Shown one piece after another: positions 24,454 through 32,848 of a stretch of DNA of 36,455 bases. The notes beneath the pieces are model-generated. The model saw only the letters and a program-made list of their open reading frames with translations, had not been told where the DNA came from and did no database searches. This DNA is from Myroides odoratimimus (lineage in GTDB: Bacteria > Bacteroidota > Bacteroidia > Flavobacteriales > Flavobacteriaceae). Positions within the stretch are counted from its first letter, which is position 1; each line of letters starts with the position of its first letter. The DNA lies in NCBI RefSeq assembly GCF_030326305.1, contig NZ_JACAKB010000030.1, positions 1-36,455 of the forward strand, read 5' to 3'. Position numbers and translations under genes: made by a program.

Positions 24454-24482
24454 TCAAAAATATAAATATAGCGACAATTAGT

Positions 24483-24989
24483 ATGAAAAAACAAACTCTA
24501 TTTAGTATCCTATTTTTAGTGATGTCTGTTGTAAGTCTTACAGCCTGTTCTTCTAGTGATGATGTACAAGTCACAGAGGCTGGGCAGAATAATTCTAAAA
24601 TGTTTGGTAAATGGGAATTTGTAGAAAAAGTAGAATTGGATATAGATGGTAAGATAGTAAAAGAGATTTCAGCAAGCAGTCTTAATATCCCAGCTCAAAC
24701 AGTAGATTATTACAAAGGAGGAATCTCTATTCAAACTGACTATGTAAATAAGAAAGATGGTCAAGGTAATTACTACAATAAAAGATCTCCTAGACAATGG
24801 ATGCTAAGTGGTACTAGATTGTACTTAGGTATTAGTAAAACATTAGAACAAAATGCTGAGCAGATCTATGATGTTCAAGTATTAAATCAGAATGAGTTAA
24901 TTATTGAACGCAAGATAGATGCAAATGATGGTAATCGTTATACTTCTAACGTAAGCAGTATTAAAATTACCTATAAAAAAGTGAACTAG
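24483..24989 (+). CDS. Lipocalin-like lipoprotein, paralogue 1
   Basis: A 168-residue lipoprotein. The signal peptide MKKQTLFSILFLVMSVVSLTAC is followed by SSSDD, which suggests surface export. The body starts MFGKWEFVEKVELDIDGK and includes ISIQTDY, QWMLSGTRLYLGI, ELIIERKID and IKITYKKV, compatible with a small beta-barrel such as lipocalin-like domains. It is paralogous to the gene at 25577, sharing GKWE, QTD, LYLGI and the C-terminal xITYxxV pattern. The start at 24483 is chosen because a promoter lies between it and the upstream in-frame ATG at 24417. Function unknown. Confidence 0.8.
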   Translation: MKKQTLFSILFLVMSVVSLTACSSSDDVQVTEAGQNNSKMFGKWEFVEKVELDIDGKIVKEISASSLNIPAQTVDYYKGGISIQTDYVNKKDGQGNYYNKRSPRQWMLSGTRLYLGISKTLEQNAEQIYDVQVLNQNELIIERKIDANDGNRYTSNVSSIKITYKKVN

Positions 24990-25084
24990 TCTTTTACTAC
25001 TCATAAACATTAGACCCTTACCGTAATTATTACAATGTAAGTAGTAAAAAGATTCTGTAAATAATAAGTAATATAACTTTGAAG

Positions 25085-25129
25085 AACAGTTATCAAAACG
25101 AGGGTGGAGATAACTGTTTTTTTGTTTTT
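25085..25129 (+). terminator. Terminator downstream of lipoprotein 1
   Basis: A perfect 10-bp stem AACAGTTATC / GATAACTGTT with a 14-base loop and a long T-rich tail, 96 bases after the stop. A TAACTTTG sequence lies immediately upstream. Confidence 0.8.
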
Positions 25130-25543
25130 AAGTGGTGTAAGAAGAATAAATAGAGGAAATACTCACTATAACTAAAGAATATAGTAGCTTTTAAAATAGT
25201 GTTTTATCTTTATAAGTGATTTGTTTATCAATGTTAATGTGTGAAAAATAGATACTTTAAATATGTTATTTTTGTAAAATTTATGAAGTAAATAAATGCT
25301 TTGTTTTCTTATATTAAAAACAGTATAGAGTATTTTTATTTTATTATTATTTAGGATTTTCTTTAGTTTTTTGCGTAAATCTATGTTATATTTTAGGTGT
25401 AGTATCCTTAATAAATTCTCATAGTTTAGTTTTCTAGATTTTGGCTTGATGTCAGTCTTAATTAATTGTTATAATCGACTGTTAATTATGTGACCTATTT
25501 ATAGTAGGGACTTTTGTCTTGTTTTTTGTTGTTTTTGTCCTTG
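25130..25543. other. AT-rich intergenic region between the lipoprotein paralogues
   Basis: About 410 bases with no supportable gene or RNA. It contains only short AT-rich stretches and no clear repeat. Confidence 0.5.
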
Positions 25544-25551
25544 TAACTTTG
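25544..25551 (+). promoter_or_regulatory. -7 element of lipoprotein 2 promoter
   Basis: TAACTTTG, 25 bases before the ATG at 25577. Several TTTG/TTG sequences lie upstream but none has the usual 19-21 base spacing. Confidence 0.45.
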
Positions 25552-25576
25552 TCAAAAAATTACAAAACAAAGGATT

Positions 25577-26083
25577 ATGCAACAAAAATTACTTTTTTTA
25601 TCAATGTTATTTATGCTATTTTTTACCATTATTTCTTGTTCTAGTGATGATATTCAGGTTACTCATCATGGTAAAAATAAAGCGCTAATACTTGGTAAAT
25701 GGGAGTTAGAGAGTAAGAATTATTATGATGGATATGGCCATCATATATACAGTGCGACTGAAGAGGACATTAATTACCCTCCTCAAATATTAGTATTCCA
25801 TAGACAAGAGATCATGATTCAGACTGACTTCTATAAAGAGGAAGGAGAACTAGAGGTAGTCTGTAGTGAACAATCTCTGTTCCAATGGTGTATGAGAGAA
25901 GATAAATTATATTTAGGTATTGGTAGAGAAGTAGACTCTAATGATTATCAAGAATATGATATTCTAGTTTTAACGGATGATAAGCTAGTATTGGAGAGAG
26001 AGGTTAATGAATATGATAATGACCTTTTTCAATCAAGAGCTAAATATGTTTGGATTACCTATAATAGAGTATCTAGTCACTAG
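25577..26083 (+). CDS. Lipocalin-like lipoprotein, paralogue 2
   Basis: A 168-residue lipoprotein with signal peptide ending TIISC and the export-type SSDD. It mirrors the previous lipoprotein gene: LGKWELESKNYYDGYG, IMIQTDFYKEE, QWCMREDKLYLGIGRE, DDKLVLEREV and VWITYNRV. The same length and clear sequence relatedness indicate duplication and divergence. It has its own promoter. The function is unknown. Two extra cysteines (in VVCSEQ and QWCMRE) could form a disulfide absent from paralogue 1. Confidence 0.8.
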   Translation: MQQKLLFLSMLFMLFFTIISCSSDDIQVTHHGKNKALILGKWELESKNYYDGYGHHIYSATEEDINYPPQILVFHRQEIMIQTDFYKEEGELEVVCSEQSLFQWCMREDKLYLGIGREVDSNDYQEYDILVLTDDKLVLEREVNEYDNDLFQSRAKYVWITYNRVSSH

Positions 26084-26247
26084 GTATAGTTAGGGTATAA
26101 TATGGTTTTAAATAATTGGGCTGTTTTAGGAAGGAGACAAGTGAACCAGAAACTCAGTATAATTAACAGGTGTTTCACAAATGGACAGCTGTAATTAGAT
26201 GAGAAAAGTGTATCTTTCACACTGTAAATAGACAGTGAAAATAATAT

Positions 26248-26922
26248 ATGGGATTACAGATAGGAGGGCTAGTAATAGATAAAAATTACGAATCTGATTT
26301 AGAGGGATTAGAAGTAATACTAAACAAGAAATTAGTGTTTGAAGATGAGGTTGTGTTTAAAAAGGCTTCAGCTAATGATAAAGAGTCAGATGTATTAGAT
26401 ATCTACTTTTTAGACGATGCGACTCTAATTATGTCATCTATAGCTATAGCTTCTTTAGCATATAAGGCAACTCAACAGAAAGCGATGTCTTTTGTTATAG
26501 ATGAAGAAACAATGTTATTTAGCCTTTATTATACAGAGAATGGCTTCTTGACGAGAAAAGTGATAGAAGTAGAAGGAGATGTAGTAGAAAGTAGAGGGGA
26601 ACAATTCGAATATGAGGATGTAGAAGAGAGTAAAGTAGAGCTCATCTATCATCTAATAGAGGATATCTTAGGTGAATATTTATGGGATATAGAACCTCAG
26701 GAGAGATGTATGCGTTTCGGGGTTAATGAGATAACTGTACAAGAGAAACAGGAAGTCGTTACTTCTATACCTTCTTTTGAATTTGAAGATCTAGGAGGAG
26801 AAGAATATCCGTGTGATGAAAGCAAAGTAATCAATATGAATGAGGAAATCACTAAGGTTAAAAAGCAAAAGAAATCATCGATCATAAAGCAAGTTATAAA
26901 AGGACTAGGATTAAAGAATTAG
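26248..26922 (+). CDS. Acidic cytoplasmic protein, unrecognised
   Basis: A 224-residue protein (MGLQIGGLVIDKNYESDLEG...). It has no signal peptide. It is strongly acidic in the middle (EQFEYEDVEESKVEL) with a basic tail (KKQKKSSIIKQVIKGLGLKN). One hydrophobic stretch (ATLIMSSIAIASLAY) may be a buried helix rather than a membrane span. I do not recognise a family. The leader contains an imperfect TTTCAC-ACTGT / ACAGTGAAA hairpin at about 26215-26240. It stands alone and ends at a bidirectional terminator. Confidence 0.65.
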   Translation: MGLQIGGLVIDKNYESDLEGLEVILNKKLVFEDEVVFKKASANDKESDVLDIYFLDDATLIMSSIAIASLAYKATQQKAMSFVIDEETMLFSLYYTENGFLTRKVIEVEGDVVESRGEQFEYEDVEESKVELIYHLIEDILGEYLWDIEPQERCMRFGVNEITVQEKQEVVTSIPSFEFEDLGGEEYPCDESKVINMNEEITKVKKQKKSSIIKQVIKGLGLKN

Positions 26923-26934
26923 TTTAGTATTATT

Positions 26935-26979
26935 TAAATATAAAAGGGAATCTATTGTGTAGATTCCCTTTTATATTTA
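26935..26979. terminator. Bidirectional terminator between convergent genes
   Basis: A 20-bp perfect stem (TTAAATATAAAAGGGAATCTA-like arms, 26935-26954 with 26960-26979) around loop TTGTG. It has A-rich and T-rich flanks and overlaps the stop codon of the minus-strand gene. Confidence 0.9.
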
Positions 26980-27564
26980 TTCTTTTTTCTCAACAGGTTT
27001 GTTTTTGTTGATTTCATCTTGAAGTTGACGACGTATTCTTTGTTCGCGTTCTAGTGAAGATTTTCTTAGTTCTTCTAGCTCTTCTTCAGTTTCAGTTAAT
27101 TTTCTATTGACTTCTCTAATTTCAGAAAAGCTTCTTTTAAAGCGATAGTATATTACTCCTAATACAATAATTAATATACCTATAATCGACCATATTATAG
27201 TTAAGAAAGTTGATTTCTCTGAAGACATTCCTAAAACTTCAATATTCTTAGTAGAAGACAATGAAGTAGAAAGAGAATCTCTTGTTATTTTTAGCTGTGA
27301 AGCTAAGCTTTCTACAGACTCTTTATGTTCTAACGAGGCATCTTTATTGTTAGCAATAGTAAGGTGTAACTTAGTAAGAGAATCATTTACATTCTTCTGT
27401 AATTGGTGTAACTTTTCTACTTCAACAATTTTAGATTTTTGCCAATTCGTTGATTCGTTTAATAAAGTATTGAATTGATTATCTATTGTATTTGTTCTTT
27501 CTTGTGCAAAGCTCGCCAAGCTAATTGCAATTAAAGCAACAGTAAATGTGAATTTATTTCTCAT
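26977..27564 (-). CDS. Exported coiled-coil membrane protein
   Basis: A 195-residue protein. The signal peptide is MRNKFTFTVALIAISLASFA. A helical extracytoplasmic region follows (about 22-118, heptad-like leucines), then a membrane helix (about 122-141, FLTIIWSIIGILIIVLGVIY) and a charged cytoplasmic coiled coil rich in Glu, Arg and Lys (RKLTETEEELEELRKSS). Similar architectures are common in flavobacteria, where they sometimes carry an unrelated enzyme name; nothing here looks enzymatic. Function unknown; a scaffold is plausible. Confidence 0.7.
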   Translation of the reverse strand: MRNKFTFTVALIAISLASFAQERTNTIDNQFNTLLNESTNWQKSKIVEVEKLHQLQKNVNDSLTKLHLTIANNKDASLEHKESVESLASQLKITRDSLSTSLSSTKNIEVLGMSSEKSTFLTIIWSIIGILIIVLGVIYYRFKRSFSEIREVNRKLTETEEELEELRKSSLEREQRIRRQLQDEINKNKPVEKKE

Positions 27565-28182
27565 CTATATTTTTTATTCTGGTATCTTCAGAGTGACACT
27601 TGTTAGTATAATTTATTTAGCCCTTTCTTGTAAAATCTTCATTGTAGAAAATATCAAAACTAAAAAAGTGAAAAGTACAATAGTATATTAATCTTTAGAT
27701 ACTTTTAAAAATTATAGAAAGAATAAAGAACTATTGTTTTATTTAAGACCTTTTGGGTTTTGTTTACAAGTGCAATATATAAAATGTTTAGTATTATCTA
27801 AAATTGTTTTAAAATTCTAATAAAATTTGAATATAAACACTTCTATGCCTCAATATCAGTATGCTAAATTGTGTAATAGTTGTGTTATTTTGAATAAAAT
27901 GGAAGATATTTAAAATTTTTGAATTTTATTGTTGTAGCAATTTTTGAATTTTGAAGGCAAAAAAAGTTAAAAAGTGCCATATAATAGATGAGATATAAAA
28001 ACAGAGATTCATGTACAGTCTTTTTTGAGAAGCTATGTTTTCACTGTTTTTGTAGTTCTTGAGGTTTTAGATAGCTGTAGTTTTTGTCAATTCTATATAG
28101 ATGTTTAGTACCATTTTTTGTAAGATTAGTAATCTTTTACTTTTGTAAGATTTATAAAAAACAATACATATTATTGATAATA
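27565..28182. other. Very AT-rich gap of about 620 bases
   Basis: No supportable gene. It contains a 14-bp direct repeat AATTTTTGAATTTT at 27914-27927 and 27939-27952, a 12-bp direct repeat TTTTGTAAGATT at 28116-28127 and 28141-28152, and a dyad AAGATTAGTAATCTT at 28122-28136. Confidence 0.5.
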
Positions 28183-28215
28183 ATAAAAAAAGCCACTGCT
28201 TTAACAGTGGCTTTT
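28183..28215 (-). terminator. Terminator of the two-repeat lipoprotein gene
   Basis: A stem AGCCACTG / CAGTGGCT (28191-28198 with 28205-28212) has an A7 run on its left side, i.e. a T-tract on the minus strand. It lies about 25 bases after the minus-strand stop codon. Confidence 0.85.
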
Positions 28216-28239
28216 ATATCTAATTATTGCTTTAAAAAA

Positions 28240-29250
28240 TTACTTTTTTTCTGTTGTAATTGTACCAAAAGTTAGTGTCGGTTTTACAAACGTTCTATCT
28301 GAGTTACTAGACTTTACGAATGTTAGATTTCTTAATGAGATCTCGTGTAATAACTTTGGCTCAGAACCATCTGCAGGTTCAGTCCATCTTGACTTGATAA
28401 CAATTTGCCCTTTAGAAGCGATCCAATATTCTTCTAATTTATTTGGGTTATTGGTATTTGATCCTGGTATATCCCCTTGGTACTCACATACCTGATTTAG
28501 GTTGATTCCTGTACGACTATATTGTTTTAGACTTACTACTCTTTTTTCGTTTAGTTCTATAATACTCTCAGTCGTAGGTTCTGTAGGTAGGTCTCCTTCT
28601 GTAATATTTAAGATTAAAGCCTCTTTATCTTTTAGATTATACAGTGAGTTATTACAATTAAAGTTGTCTAATCCATTCCCGTTATTATTATCAAATTTAA
28701 AAGCTAAAGTCCTATTAGCATAAGTGGTAGAACCAAAAGGCATATTGTCATATTTAATATTTGTATCCCCTTGATTAAAATTAACATTTAAAAGTGAAAA
28801 TGTATATTGATAAATAAGGTTCACGCTGTTATTTGCTGCTGTAGTGTTATTAGTAACTTGTACAGTTCTATCGATGATTACAGTTCCTCCAGGTGATGCT
28901 GCTATACTCTGGATAACAGAAGGTGTGGCAGGAGGAGGAAGGTTACAGATAGATTTTCCTTCTACTTTATCAGTGTATTTTCTATAGTCTAGACTAGTGT
29001 CAGTTCCATTGATATCTACTCTAGCTCTAGAGATAGTCTCGTCTCTCATAATATTATCAGCATCTATCACTAGTATAAGTGCTTCATCTTTTTGTAACTT
29101 ATAAAAGATTTTATCTGCTCCTGGTGTAGTACATCTTTGTACAGCAGTTACTTTACTAAAGTCAATGTCTTTATATACTAAATTACCATCATCACATGAG
29201 GTAAGTAAAAATATGAAAGATATACCTGCAAGGGTAAAAAACTTTTTCAT
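28240..29250 (-). CDS. Lipoprotein with two internal repeats
   Basis: A 336-residue lipoprotein with lipobox FLLTSC followed by DDGN. Two halves share a pattern: DKIFYKLQKDEALILVIDAD...SICNLPP...GGTVIIDRTVQ in the first and NSLYNLKDKEALILNITEGD...QVCEYQG...KGQIVIKSRWTE in the second. Each half carries a pair of cysteines (C40/C102-like and the NFNCN/NQVCE pair). This suggests a duplicated disulfide-bearing domain on the cell surface. It is divergent from the MFS transporter gene and has its own terminator. No family is recognised. Confidence 0.75.
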   Translation of the reverse strand: MKKFFTLAGISFIFLLTSCDDGNLVYKDIDFSKVTAVQRCTTPGADKIFYKLQKDEALILVIDADNIMRDETISRARVDINGTDTSLDYRKYTDKVEGKSICNLPPPATPSVIQSIAASPGGTVIIDRTVQVTNNTTAANNSVNLIYQYTFSLLNVNFNQGDTNIKYDNMPFGSTTYANRTLAFKFDNNNGNGLDNFNCNNSLYNLKDKEALILNITEGDLPTEPTTESIIELNEKRVVSLKQYSRTGINLNQVCEYQGDIPGSNTNNPNKLEEYWIASKGQIVIKSRWTEPADGSEPKLLHEISLRNLTFVKSSNSDRTFVKPTLTFGTITTEKK

Positions 29251-29277
29251 CTGTAGTGAATATATTATTATCTACAG

Positions 29278-29285
29278 CAAAAATA
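29278..29285 (-). promoter_or_regulatory. -7 element for the two-repeat lipoprotein
   Basis: On the minus strand TATTTTTG matches TAnnTTTG, about 28 bases before the ATG at 29250. The -33 element is unclear. Confidence 0.4.
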
Positions 29286-29460
29286 GTTTTTTTCTTTCTA
29301 TAAAACGGTTTGCATTGGTATATTATGTTTATTTATATGTTTTATATTTATAGACATTATATTTTTGATAATTAAAGGGGGAGTTTTAGTGTTTTATAAT
29401 GCTCATTAAAGATAGAATAAAAAAAATGAATGTCTTTTTTAGGGGAATATAGTATTTGTC

Positions 29461-29468
29461 TATATTTG
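29461..29468 (+). promoter_or_regulatory. -7 element for the MFS transporter
   Basis: TATATTTG lies 38 bases before the ATG at 29507. It favours that start over the TTG at 29456, which would precede the transcript. Confidence 0.45.
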
Positions 29469-29506
29469 GATGTGTTAAATTAATCGTAATAAATCATCAT
29501 ACTTAT

Positions 29507-31252
29507 ATGAGTAACTCGACAATAAAAACTAATTATCCAGCACTGTATACATTAGTAACGGTCTTCTTCTTTTGGGGATTTTTTGGAGCAGGTAATAGTA
29601 TTTTTATTCCATTTTGTAAAGCGTATTTTCATCTGGATCAATTTCAATCTCAATTAATTGATTTTGCTTTTTATACAGCGTATTATTCAGGTGCTTTGAT
29701 ATTGTTTATTTTAAGCACAGTTAAAGGTAAGGATCTTGTAACGAGTTATGGTTATAAAAAATCTATAGTATTTGGTTTATTATTTTCGGCAGTAGGAGCA
29801 GGATTAATGATCTGGGCTGTCAATGTTAATGTCTATACAGCATTATTAGTAGGACTTTTTGTAGTAGCTCTAGGTTTCTCGTTACAACAGATTGCTGCTA
29901 ATCCTTTGGTGATCTCTGTTGGAGACCCTAAGACAGGAACGAGTAGAGTAAGTTTAGGAGGGGCAGTTAATTCATTAGGAGGGACTATAGGACCATTGCT
30001 AATGGCGTTTGCTTTATTTGGAAGTACAGTGGCGCTTACAGATGATCAAATACAACATCTGAGTCTGTCTAGTATGACTCTTCTATATACAGGTGTAGGA
30101 GCTCTTTTTGTTATTGCAGCTATGCTATTTCGATTCTCAAAAAAGATACCTGATGGTGTACGTATTGAACCTATGGAGCCAGCTAAGAAAGCGATAGGAA
30201 CTTTAGTTACCATGACAGTATTATTAATGATGATTTATGTACCAGTATTTAGTACATATAGTCAGTCAGCTAATGAGCCTATAGAGCTATTGGTTAAAGA
30301 AAAAGAGATTTTAGAAAACAAGAAGGTAGATGTATCTCAGGAAGGAGAAAAAGAGAAAGCAATAGCGTTTTTAGATACTCAAATTGTAGAGATTAAAGAA
30401 GGCTTAGATAACAAACGTATTATGTTACTTTCGGCTGCTTTAATAGTAATAGGTGGAAGTATTGGGTTTGCTTTTAGAAGTAGTAGAAAGAATAAACAAG
30501 GATGGGGTGCAATGCAATATCCACAGTTGTTACTTGGGATGTTTGGTATTTTTGCTTATGTAGGAGTAGAGGTAAGTATAGGTAGTAATCTAGGTGAGCT
30601 GCTTAAGTTAGAAGAGTTCGGTAATCTGCAATCGTCTCAAATCACTCCTTATATATCGATGTATTGGGGAAGTTTAATGATTGGAAGATGGGCAGGTGCT
30701 GTAAGTGTATTTAACCTTACTAAAGGGAAACAACTATTAGCGATGATCATTGTACCATTTTTAGCTTATTTCGCTGTTCTTGGGGCTAATTATTTGGCAG
30801 GTAATAATATCACTCCTTTATACTATTATTCAATATGTGTGGTTTTACAAATCGTATTAACATATTGGGCAAAGAATAAATCAGCTAGAACCTTAATGTT
30901 GTTCAGTCTTTTTGGATTGTTGGCAATGTTAGTTGGATTGTTTAGTACAGGTATGGTTGCTATTTATGCTTTCTTAGCAGGCGGTTTAGCTTGTAGTGTA
31001 TTATGGCCAGCTATTTTTAATATTGCTATTATAGGATTAGGTAAGTATACAGCTCAGGGATCTTCTCTTTTAATCATGATGATATTGGGAGGAGGTATTA
31101 TTCCTCCGATTCAAGGAAAGGTAGCAGATATATTAGGTATTCACCAATCTTATATAGTGAGTTTACTATGTTTTGCTTATTTATTAGCCTTTGGTTTAGT
31201 AGCGAAACGAGTATTATCAAAACAACAAATAGATATTGATAATATTGATTAG
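29507..31252 (+). CDS. FHS/FucP-like sugar MFS transporter with insert
   Basis: A 581-residue permease. The N-terminal half matches FHS-type sugar carriers (FFFWGFFGAGNSIFIPFCKA, ALGFSLQQIAANPLVISVGD, SRVSLGGAVNSLGGTIGPLL). It is longer than the usual ~430 residues. Two additional hydrophobic helices (LVTMTVLLMMIYVPVF and IMLLSAALIVIGGSIGFAF) flank an ~60-residue charged segment (about 245-310) between the two halves. Further hydrophobic spans occur in the C-terminal half. The start is the ATG at 29507. Substrate not determinable; a hexose or 6-deoxyhexose is likely for the family. Confidence 0.8.
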   Translation: MSNSTIKTNYPALYTLVTVFFFWGFFGAGNSIFIPFCKAYFHLDQFQSQLIDFAFYTAYYSGALILFILSTVKGKDLVTSYGYKKSIVFGLLFSAVGAGLMIWAVNVNVYTALLVGLFVVALGFSLQQIAANPLVISVGDPKTGTSRVSLGGAVNSLGGTIGPLLMAFALFGSTVALTDDQIQHLSLSSMTLLYTGVGALFVIAAMLFRFSKKIPDGVRIEPMEPAKKAIGTLVTMTVLLMMIYVPVFSTYSQSANEPIELLVKEKEILENKKVDVSQEGEKEKAIAFLDTQIVEIKEGLDNKRIMLLSAALIVIGGSIGFAFRSSRKNKQGWGAMQYPQLLLGMFGIFAYVGVEVSIGSNLGELLKLEEFGNLQSSQITPYISMYWGSLMIGRWAGAVSVFNLTKGKQLLAMIIVPFLAYFAVLGANYLAGNNITPLYYYSICVVLQIVLTYWAKNKSARTLMLFSLFGLLAMLVGLFSTGMVAIYAFLAGGLACSVLWPAIFNIAIIGLGKYTAQGSSLLIMMILGGGIIPPIQGKVADILGIHQSYIVSLLCFAYLLAFGLVAKRVLSKQQIDIDNID

Positions 31253-31443
31253 TTTTTATCTGAAAAAAGACTTTACAATTTATACATCTTGGATTAAATG
31301 TATATAAATGAGATAAAGTAAATAAGATAAGGAGTGTGAATTTATACTTGTTTGTATAGTGATATTATTACAGAAGATCAATATGAGAATAACGAAGAAA
31401 GAATTCGTTAATTTCGTAAAAGTCTTGAAAAGTTGTAATTTGA

Positions 31444-31476
31444 TTTGCGCTAATAATACGAGTTTTATTACATTTG
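31444..31476 (+). promoter_or_regulatory. Promoter of the cysteine desulfurase gene
   Basis: TTTG (31444-31447), 21 bases, TACATTTG (31469-31476). The predicted leader is about 70 bases. The rest of the 31253-31554 gap holds no supportable gene. Confidence 0.6.
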
Positions 31477-31554
31477 CGAATACGTGACAATTAAAGACAT
31501 GACAAAACAACTCTATTCAAAGAGTATAACAATAATTTTACCAACACAAATAAA

Positions 31555-32682
31555 ATGAAACACGTTTATCTTGATAATGCTGCGACAACATCTGTACGTC
31601 CAGAAGTAATCGAAGAAATGGTTAATGTACTTAGAAATGATTATGGTAATCCTTCTTCAACATATGCTATCGGAAGACATGCAAAGTCGTTAGTAGAAAA
31701 TGCAAGAAAAGTAATAGCAAAACAATTTAATGCTACTTCTTCTGAGATTATCTTTACTTCTTGTGGAACAGAAGGTAATAACTGGATTCTACGCTCTGCA
31801 GTACGTGACTTAGGAGTTAAGAGAATAATTACTTCTAAATTAGAGCATCATGCTGTCTTAAATACTGTGAAGCAACTAGGTGCAGAATTTGGTATAGAAA
31901 TAGTGTTCTTAGATATTCAACCTACTAGTGAAATTGATTATAAGCAATTAGAAGAATTATTAAAAGATGAATCTAAGCTTACATTAGTGAGTTTAATGCA
32001 TGTTAATAATGAGGTGGGTACAGAATTAGACTTGAAGCGAGTAGCTACATTATGTGAAGCGAATCATGCTTTATTTCATTGTGATACTGTACAGTCTATC
32101 GGTAAAACTAAAATAGATCTAGCAGAAACACCAATAGATTTTATTGTGGCTAGTGCTCATAAATTTCATGGACCAAAAGGAATTGGTTTTGCTTTTATCC
32201 GTAAGAAAAACGTGCTAAAACCTGTGATGTTTGGTGGAGAGCAAGAAAAAGGGCTAAGAGCTGGTACTGAAGGTGTACACCAAGTGGTAGGTATGGCGAA
32301 AGCACTAGAAATGGCTTATGAATTACTAGATGAAGAAAGAGCGCATATTACTAGTATTAAAGAATACTGTAAAGAGAGACTAGTAGAAGTATTCCCAGAA
32401 GTATGTTTTAATGGAAATAATGTAGGGTTCTATAATATCTTGAATGTATTATTGCCGTTATCAGAAGAGAAAGCAGCAATGATGTTGTTCCAATTAGATA
32501 TGAAAGGAATTGCAGTATCTCGTGGAAGTGCATGTCAATCAGGAAGTCAAAAGCCTTCACATGTATTATCTCAGTTTTTATGTGCAGAGGATTTGAAGAA
32601 GCCTAGCTTAAGACTTTCTTTTGGTCATGAAAACACAAAAGAAGATATTGATATTTTAATCGAAGTATTGAAAACAATCTAA
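31555..32682 (+). CDS. Cysteine desulfurase (NifS/IscS family)
   Basis: A 375-residue PLP enzyme that takes sulfur from cysteine for Fe-S clusters and thio-modification. It shows the N-terminal YLDNAATTSVRPEV, PLP-binding Lys203 in SAHKFHGPKG, and the persulfide-forming Cys327 in SRGSACQSGS, with a short active-site loop typical of class I. No scaffold gene (iscU) is adjacent, so it is probably a single gene with its own promoter and terminator. The exact class (general Fe-S or tRNA thiolation) is not resolved. Confidence 0.92.
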   Translation: MKHVYLDNAATTSVRPEVIEEMVNVLRNDYGNPSSTYAIGRHAKSLVENARKVIAKQFNATSSEIIFTSCGTEGNNWILRSAVRDLGVKRIITSKLEHHAVLNTVKQLGAEFGIEIVFLDIQPTSEIDYKQLEELLKDESKLTLVSLMHVNNEVGTELDLKRVATLCEANHALFHCDTVQSIGKTKIDLAETPIDFIVASAHKFHGPKGIGFAFIRKKNVLKPVMFGGEQEKGLRAGTEGVHQVVGMAKALEMAYELLDEERAHITSIKEYCKERLVEVFPEVCFNGNNVGFYNILNVLLPLSEEKAAMMLFQLDMKGIAVSRGSACQSGSQKPSHVLSQFLCAEDLKKPSLRLSFGHENTKEDIDILIEVLKTI

Positions 32683-32708
32683 TCAGATTGTAGTTTAAAT
32701 ATAAATTA

Positions 32709-32740
32709 AATCCACTCCTAGAGAGTGGATTTTTTGTTTT
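32709..32740 (+). terminator. Terminator of the cysteine desulfurase gene
   Basis: A perfect 9-bp stem AATCCACTC / GAGTGGATT with loop CTAGA, then a T-rich tail. Confidence 0.9.
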
Positions 32741-32798
32741 TAGAATTGAGAAGTAGTAATCTTAACTAAAAAAAGAGAAAACTTCACCAAAAATAAGA

Positions 32799-32829
32799 TT
32801 GCTTTACATTAACATTAGCGCTAAATTTG
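32799..32829 (+). promoter_or_regulatory. Promoter of the purM gene
   Basis: TTG (32799-32801), 20 bases, TAAATTTG (32822-32829). The leader is about 15 bases to the ATG at 32849. Confidence 0.65.
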
Positions 32830-32848
32830 CAGAAACAACACAACATTT

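Noticed and set aside
28084-28275. 63-aa plus-strand ORF
   Set aside because: Crosses the terminator and the end of the convergent lipoprotein gene; composition is AT-driven.
31383-31487. 34-aa ORF (MRITKKEFVNFVKVLKSCNL...) before the cysteine desulfurase gene
   Set aside because: It overlaps a well-spaced TTTG-N21-TACATTTG promoter for the downstream gene, so it is more likely regulatory DNA.
31280-31510. 76-aa minus-strand ORF
   Set aside because: Low-complexity, antisense to the promoter region of the next gene, no recognisable features.
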